DNA of 54,149 nt, taken from NCBI GenBank assembly GCA_020849765.1, contig JADLAY010000066.1, forward strand, positions 1 through 54,149. The letters are read 5' to 3'. The position numbers and the translations under genes were made by a program. Positions 52,169-54,149 of the stretch are shown one piece after another (the stretch's first letter is position 1; each line of letters begins with the position of its first letter). Source of the stretch: Anaerolineae bacterium (lineage in GTDB: Bacteria; Chloroflexota; Anaerolineae; Aggregatilineales; Phototrophicaceae). The notes below the pieces were generated by a model that worked only from the letters and a program-made list of their open reading frames with translations, made no database searches and was not told the DNA's origin.

Positions 52169-52615
52169 ATGTTCGACCTACTGAAACAGCAAAATGTGCC
52201 GGTCGATGAGAATACGAAGGCGTTCACGACGCAGGAGATCGACGAGTTGAAGTCCGCCGTGCCGGACTGGGAGATCGTCGAAGAGGATGGCGAGAAACAT
52301 CTGCGGCGGCGCTTCGAGTTTTCGGACTTTGCCGCAGCCCTCCAGTTTGCCGATCACATCGGCGAACAGGCCGAGGCGACCAATCACCACCCGAAGCTGA
52401 TCGTCGAATACGGCGCGACGACCGTCGAGCTATGGACGCACAAGGTCGGCGGCCTGCATCAGAACGACTTCAACATGGCCCTGCGCATCGACGATTTGTT
52501 CTCGCGCTGGGATCTGATCAGCAACAACAAGGACGTGATCCAGGAAGCTTCTGAGGAGTCATTCCCGGCCAGCGATCCGCCTGGCTGGGTTGGAAGCGAA
52601 CAGGCCGACAAATAA
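52169..52615 (+). CDS. Pterin-4a-carbinolamine dehydratase-like protein
   Basis: A 148-residue protein. Residues about 12-105 match the 4a-hydroxytetrahydrobiopterin dehydratase (PCD/DCoH) fold, with the active-site motif EATNHHPKL (His-His-Pro) and the conserved LWTHKVGGLHQNDF. The enzyme recycles a pterin cofactor; many bacterial copies have no known partner hydroxylase, and none is encoded here. The C-terminal 40 residues are extra and contain ASEESFPASDPPGW, a short motif found at the ends of various small bacterial proteins. The start at 52169 has GAGAGGAAAG 8-9 nt upstream. Confidence 0.88.
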   Translation: MFDLLKQQNVPVDENTKAFTTQEIDELKSAVPDWEIVEEDGEKHLRRRFEFSDFAAALQFADHIGEQAEATNHHPKLIVEYGATTVELWTHKVGGLHQNDFNMALRIDDLFSRWDLISNNKDVIQEASEESFPASDPPGWVGSEQADK

Positions 52616-52644
52616 GCCCGATCAAGCAGAGAGGGAACCGTGCT

Positions 52645-52965
52645 ATGAACACCAGTACGAAAACGATCGTTGCCACGTACGGAAGCCTGGAGCAAGCCAA
52701 GAAAGTGATCGAGGCGCTCCACGCCAAGAATTTCTCGCGCGACGACATTGGCCTCGCGGTCAATCCTGATACGGGCGAAGCGCTGCTCGCCGTGACGACG
52801 CCGGAGTTCGCCCTGCGCGAAGGCATGGAAATCGTGCGCCAGTTTGCGCCGATCCATTTCGACGAGCGCGCGACCGGCTGGCGCCAGCACGAGCATTTCG
52901 AAGCCGTCAGCCCGGACGTCGACGACTTCATGCCGGTCGAGCTGGCTGAGAAGCGCAACACTTAG
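52645..52965 (+). CDS. YflT-like general stress protein, hypothetical
   Basis: A 106-residue soluble protein. The N-terminal half (IVATYGSLEQAKKVIEALHA) and the following RDDIGLAV strand resemble the heat-induced YflT/general-stress 17M domain, in which a beta-alpha-beta unit binds an unknown ligand. The C-terminal half is acidic (HFEAVSPDVDDFMP). It lies 29 bp after the pterin dehydratase gene on the same strand, so the two may be cotranscribed. The function is unknown. Confidence 0.65.
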   Translation: MNTSTKTIVATYGSLEQAKKVIEALHAKNFSRDDIGLAVNPDTGEALLAVTTPEFALREGMEIVRQFAPIHFDERATGWRQHEHFEAVSPDVDDFMPVELAEKRNT

Positions 52966-53043
52966 TCCGGCGGGCGGCCTCGGTGCCGATCACTTCAGCC
53001 TGCACCGGGGCACAGACGCTGCCGACAGCGGCAGGCACCTCGC

Positions 53044-54149
53044 TCACCGCGCTGCTGCGCTTTTGAGCCTGGCACCAGGCAGCGTGCTCTGGCGGGCGAC
53101 CAGTTCCGGCTCGAAGATGACCTGGCGCTCAGCCACCGGCTTGTGATTGATCTCGCCGAGCAAGATCTCGAACAGCGTACTGGCGACCGCGCCGATCGGC
53201 TGGCGCACCGACGTAATGCCGAGGAACTGCGCCGTCGGGTCGTCGTCGTAGCCGGTCAACGCGACGTTCTCGCCCATGCGCAGGCCGACCTCGTCCAGGT
53301 AGGATTTGGCGCCGAAGGCCATGACGTCGTTGGTGCAGACGAGCGCCGTCGGCGGGTTCTTGGCCGTCATCAGCCGCTGGGTCGCCTCGGCTGCCGAGTG
53401 CAGGATGTTGGGCGTGTAGGCGATCCAATCACTCTCGATCGCGATCCCGGCGTTCGCCAAGGCCTGACGATAGCCCGCCTCGCGGATGTCGCCAATCGTC
53501 AGCCCCGGCGGCCAGTTGATCAGCCCGATGCGCTCGTGGCCGAGCGCGAGCAGATGCTCGACCACCATCTCGATCCCCTTCTTGCCATCGACGTCGACGA
53601 AGGCGAAGGCGGCGTCGGGCACGTTCATGCCGCCGAAGGCCACGAACGGCGCGCTCAAGCTGTAAAGCCGGGCGACGCGCGGATCGTCGTAGCGCACGTC
53701 GGACAGGATAAACCCGTCGACGCGGTTGGTCGAGATTAGTTCGTCGTAGACTTCGTCGGCGTCCTCACGCGGTTGGATGAACGTCAGCAGATGGTAGCTG
53801 TGCGTCTCAGCGCAGGCGGTCACGCGGTAAATGAATTCGTCAAGCAGGTTGTTCATGCGCGACGGATCGTCCGCCACGTGCCACGAGTAACCGACGATGC
53901 CCGCCTTGTTCGTGCGCAGATTGCGCGCCATCACGTTGCGCCGATAGCCGAGCGCATCCGCCGCCGCCAACACGCGCTGGCGTGTCTCCGCCTTGATCAA
54001 CTCGTTGCCGTTGAGCGCATATGAGACGGTGCCCTTGGCGACGCCCGCCAGATCCGCCACGTCGATCTGCGTGATGCGCAGCGCGTAGTTGAGATCTTCC
54101 GCCGCTTTGAGCACGCGTCGCTCAATATCCGCCTCGACCGGCTCGGTCT
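53044..54149 (-). CDS. LacI-family regulator, 5' end beyond the window, apparently with tandem HTH domains
   Basis: The frame is open to the window end, so the gene is partial. From the first visible base, it encodes the end of one LacI DNA-binding domain (VEADIERRVLKAAEDLNY), directly followed by a complete second one (ITQIDVADLAGVAKGTVSYA ... AETRQRVLAAADALGYRRN), then a LacI-type sugar sensor (AGIVGYSWHVADDPSRMNN; GHERIGLINWPPG; ALVCTNDVMAFGAKSYL; VALTGYDDDPTAQFLGITSV). Calling the start at GTG 54114 would give an ordinary 356-residue LacI protein but leaves a stray VLKAAEDLNY segment at the N-terminus. Target and ligand are unknown; it faces the stress genes convergently. Confidence 0.88.
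   Translation of the reverse strand, partial: TEPVEADIERRVLKAAEDLNYALRITQIDVADLAGVAKGTVSYALNGNELIKAETRQRVLAAADALGYRRNVMARNLRTNKAGIVGYSWHVADDPSRMNNLLDEFIYRVTACAETHSYHLLTFIQPREDADEVYDELISTNRVDGFILSDVRYDDPRVARLYSLSAPFVAFGGMNVPDAAFAFVDVDGKKGIEMVVEHLLALGHERIGLINWPPGLTIGDIREAGYRQALANAGIAIESDWIAYTPNILHSAAEATQRLMTAKNPPTALVCTNDVMAFGAKSYLDEVGLRMGENVALTGYDDDPTAQFLGITSVRQPIGAVASTLFEILLGEINHKPVAERQVIFEPELVARQSTLPGARLKSAAAR

Overview
The window reads as a GC-rich bacterial chromosome segment, most likely from a Chloroflexota (Anaerolineae-like) organism. This assignment is an inference from several signs taken together: many sugar ABC operons each with its own regulator, a large DUF11-repeat surface protein ending in an LPATG sorting signal, two-FtsX-domain permeases, and abundant small GC-rich palindromic repeats. 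No rRNA, tRNA, CRISPR array or transposase gene was recognised.

Layout. (1) 1-4156: end of a sugar-binding protein gene, then an RbsA-like ATPase and two RbsC-like permeases, closed by a strong terminator. (2) 4480-5610: a Tat-exported Acg/nitroreductase-like flavoprotein. (3) 14766 down to 5698: a divergent sugar locus. A DeoR-type regulator fused to a binding-protein domain faces a minus-strand operon of binding protein, permease, ATPase, permease, AraA-like isomerase and L-rhamnose mutarotase. (4) 15004-15495: Dps. (5) 22675 down to 15559: GntR regulator, amidohydrolase, creatininase-like protein, class III aminotransferase and a Dpp-type binding protein with two permeases but no ATPase. 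A tandem class II aldolase lies upstream (24626-23337). (6) 25009-31998: giant DUF11 surface protein. (7) 32570-42272: GntR/LacI hybrid regulator, MalE/F/G-type transporter, an unassigned (alpha/alpha)6-like glycosidase and a GH38 alpha-mannosidase. (8) 42440-51920: a NarL-type two-component system, a small secreted protein and a membrane SH3 protein on the minus strand, divergent from an efflux operon of two HlyD adaptors, a MacB/LolD-like ATPase and an FtsX permease. (9) 52169-54149: pterin carbinolamine dehydratase, a YflT-like stress protein, and a LacI regulator running off the window end.

How it fits together: most of the window is glycan and sugar scavenging, with four binding-protein transporters, each in an operon with catabolic enzymes or a regulator. 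The most unusual items are as follows. The DeoR regulator's C-terminal half is a paralogue of the binding protein it faces. A family of MITE-like elements and strong non-terminator hairpins repeatedly occupies the gap between a binding-protein gene and its transporter genes. A palindromic repeat is inserted in frame in the signal-peptide region of a HlyD adaptor. The LacI regulator at the window end appears to have two DNA-binding domains in tandem. The tandem aldolase has a second domain that has lost all its metal ligands.
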